Origin: Bordetella parapertussis
GTDB lineage: Bacteria; Pseudomonadota; Gammaproteobacteria; Burkholderiales; JACQAP01
Direction of reading: 5' to 3'
DNA: 64,000 nt
Assembly: GCA_945900965.1 (NCBI GenBank)
Contig: CAMDKM010000001.1
Coordinates: forward strand, 186,001-250,000
The notes beneath the pieces were generated by a model that worked only from the letters and a program-made list of their open reading frames with translations, had not been told where the DNA came from and ran no database searches. Shown here piece after piece: positions 63,187 to 64,000 of the stretch. How positions within the stretch are numbered: the stretch's first letter is position 1; each line of letters starts with the position of its first letter. The translations under genes and the position numbers were made by a program.

Positions 63187-63420
63187 ATGGCAACTGCCCT
63201 AGCGGAGCTGGAAGAAAAAGTCCGGTCGCTCAGTCAAACCGACAAGGCCGCCCTGATTCGCGTTCTGATCGGCGAACTGGACGGACCGCCCGAACCCGGC
63301 GTCGAGCAGGCTTGGATCGCGGAGGCGAAACGGCGACACCAGGAACTCCTCGACGGGCGCGTGAAGGGCGTACCCGGCGAGCAGGTGTTTGAAAATATCC
63401 GGGCGCTCCTGACGCGATGA
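63187..63420 (+). CDS. ParD-like addiction-module antitoxin
   Basis: The 77-aa protein (MATALAELEEKVRSLSQTDK, AALIRVLIGELDGPPEPGVE, AWIAEAKRRHQELLDGRVKG) matches the putative addiction-module component family that precedes ParE/RelE toxins. ATG 63187 follows ggagggttcccc. It overlaps the toxin gene by 4 nt (ATGA). Its position, 114 nt after cas6e and on the same strand, places it inside the cas locus. Confidence 0.88.
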   Translation: MATALAELEEKVRSLSQTDKAALIRVLIGELDGPPEPGVEQAWIAEAKRRHQELLDGRVKGVPGEQVFENIRALLTR

Positions 63421-63713
63421 GATATGAGTTCCATCCCGAAGCCGAGGTGGATTTTATGGAAACGATCCTCTATTACGAGTCCCAGGCGCCGGGTTTGGGA
63501 GAGCGGTTCGCAGCGGAAGTCAGGGACGGGATTGAGCAACTGCTCAAGCATCCGAAGATCGGCGCGATCGACGAGGAAGGTTTTCGCAAATGGGTGCTTG
63601 CCACTTTCCCGTACAACCTTCGCTACATCGAAAGTGACGACTTGGTGTACATCCTGGTCGTTGAGAGCCAGCATCGCAAGCCCGGATACTGGAAGTCCCG
63701 TATTGCCCGCTAG
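63417..63713 (+). CDS. parE: ParE/RelE-superfamily toxin
   Basis: The 98-aa toxin (MRYEFHPEAEVDFMETILYY, LGERFAAEVRDGIEQLLKHP, LVYILVVESQHRKPGYWKSR) is a typical ParE-type member. ParE poisons DNA gyrase and RelE cleaves mRNA at the ribosome; the C-terminal HRKPGYW segment is the ParE-like form. It ends 152 nt before the cas1 start. The coupled antitoxin overlap (63417-63420) shows normal TA organisation. Confidence 0.9.
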   Translation: MRYEFHPEAEVDFMETILYYESQAPGLGERFAAEVRDGIEQLLKHPKIGAIDEEGFRKWVLATFPYNLRYIESDDLVYILVVESQHRKPGYWKSRIAR

Positions 63714-63865
63714 GGATTGATATGCCAGGCCTGTCGATACGACACATAAGCTCCGGGGAATCGCGTGTTTCGCTAATTCAAGGTAGGGCGGGCCACCTGT
63801 GGGAGCATCACGGGCGACTTGCAGATAGCAGCCCGCGCCCGTCGCGCCAGCTAAGCTGAATCTTC

Positions 63866-64000
63866 TTGGCTGAACTGCTACCACCGCTCAAACCCATCCC
63901 GATTAAGGACCGCCTCTCGGTTCTTTACATCGAGAGGGGCCATCTCGATGTGCTCGACGGCGCTTTCGTGGTCGTCGACAAGAGCGGCGTACGCACGCAC
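63866..64000 (+). CDS. cas1: Type I-E Cas1 integrase (N-terminal part, runs off right edge)
   Basis: From TTG 63866 the frame reads LLPPLKPIPIKDRLSVLYIE, then RGHLDVLDGAFVVVDKSGVR and TH, open to the window end. This is the N-terminus of I-E Cas1 (E. coli: LNPIPLKDRVSMIFL and DVIDGAFVLIDKTGIRTH). An in-frame stop lies upstream, so TTG is the best start. Cas1 with Cas2 inserts new spacers; cas2 and the array should lie to the right. Confidence 0.92.
   Translation, partial: MAELLPPLKPIPIKDRLSVLYIERGHLDVLDGAFVVVDKSGVRTH

Noticed and set aside
63714-63865. CRISPR repeat near cas1
   Set aside because: No repeated 28-29 bp motif is present; the array must lie outside the window.

Overview
The window looks like chromosomal DNA of a high-GC betaproteobacterium (Burkholderiales-like). 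The clues are two stand-alone Bug-family (TctC-like) periplasmic receptors, many single-gene functions for catabolism of organic acids and aromatics, soxYZ, a molybdenum hydroxylase pair, a PQQ alcohol dehydrogenase, and short operons separated by repeat-filled spacers. No rRNA or tRNA was recognised and no taxonomic marker is present, so the assignment is an inference from gene content.

1-34.9 kb is mostly metabolic. It holds a fragment of a DnaQ-like exonuclease at the left edge, a Bug receptor followed by RtcB, a Phd/VapC toxin-antitoxin pair, an amidase, an SnoaL-like protein, a D-aminoacylase-type amidohydrolase, a TauD dioxygenase, soxYZ (minus strand), a two-subunit molybdenum hydroxylase, an MFS carrier and two tandem amino-acid-type ABC binding proteins without permeases. 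Divergent from the latter are a di-haem cytochrome and a PQQ dehydrogenase. Then come an SDR, a predicted outer-membrane protein, dienelactone hydrolase, SMP-30 lactonase, a diguanylate cyclase with an altered GGDEF motif, several hydrolases, an aldo/keto reductase, an exonuclease, a histone-deacetylase-like enzyme, MazEF and a CMD-family protein.

35.4-45.2 kb is a minus-strand run: a second, AT-richer Bug receptor, PhyH dioxygenase, two proteins of unknown function that overlap by 4 nt, a cupin, an LprI-META fusion, a second amidase, DUF599, FIST and MgtE. 45.4-49.3 kb carries a large GGDEF/EAL protein and an enoyl-CoA hydratase.

49.3-64 kb has the character of a defence or accessory island. 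A tightly coupled trio (nucleotidyltransferase, 64-aa helical protein, GHKL ATPase with an Ig-like domain) is followed by a DUF6883 gene with an in-frame stop, DUF4926, a WYL regulator, a frameshifted DUF1186/SEC-C gene and a VapBC pair. A complete type I-E effector operon then runs cas3-cse1-cse2-cas7-cas5-cas6e. A ParDE-type toxin-antitoxin pair lies between cas6e and the start of cas1, which runs off the right edge. No CRISPR array is inside the window; it probably lies beyond cas1-cas2.

Intergenic DNA is unusually structured. At least eight spacers contain elements built from degenerate 7-bp repeats, with a purine-rich half followed by a pyrimidine-rich half and often a small GGGT...ACCC hairpin at the junction. 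There are also REP-like palindromes, long inverted repeats of the cacgaagg, gacacagag and cacggagg types, and a 195-bp MITE-like element with 22-bp inverted ends.
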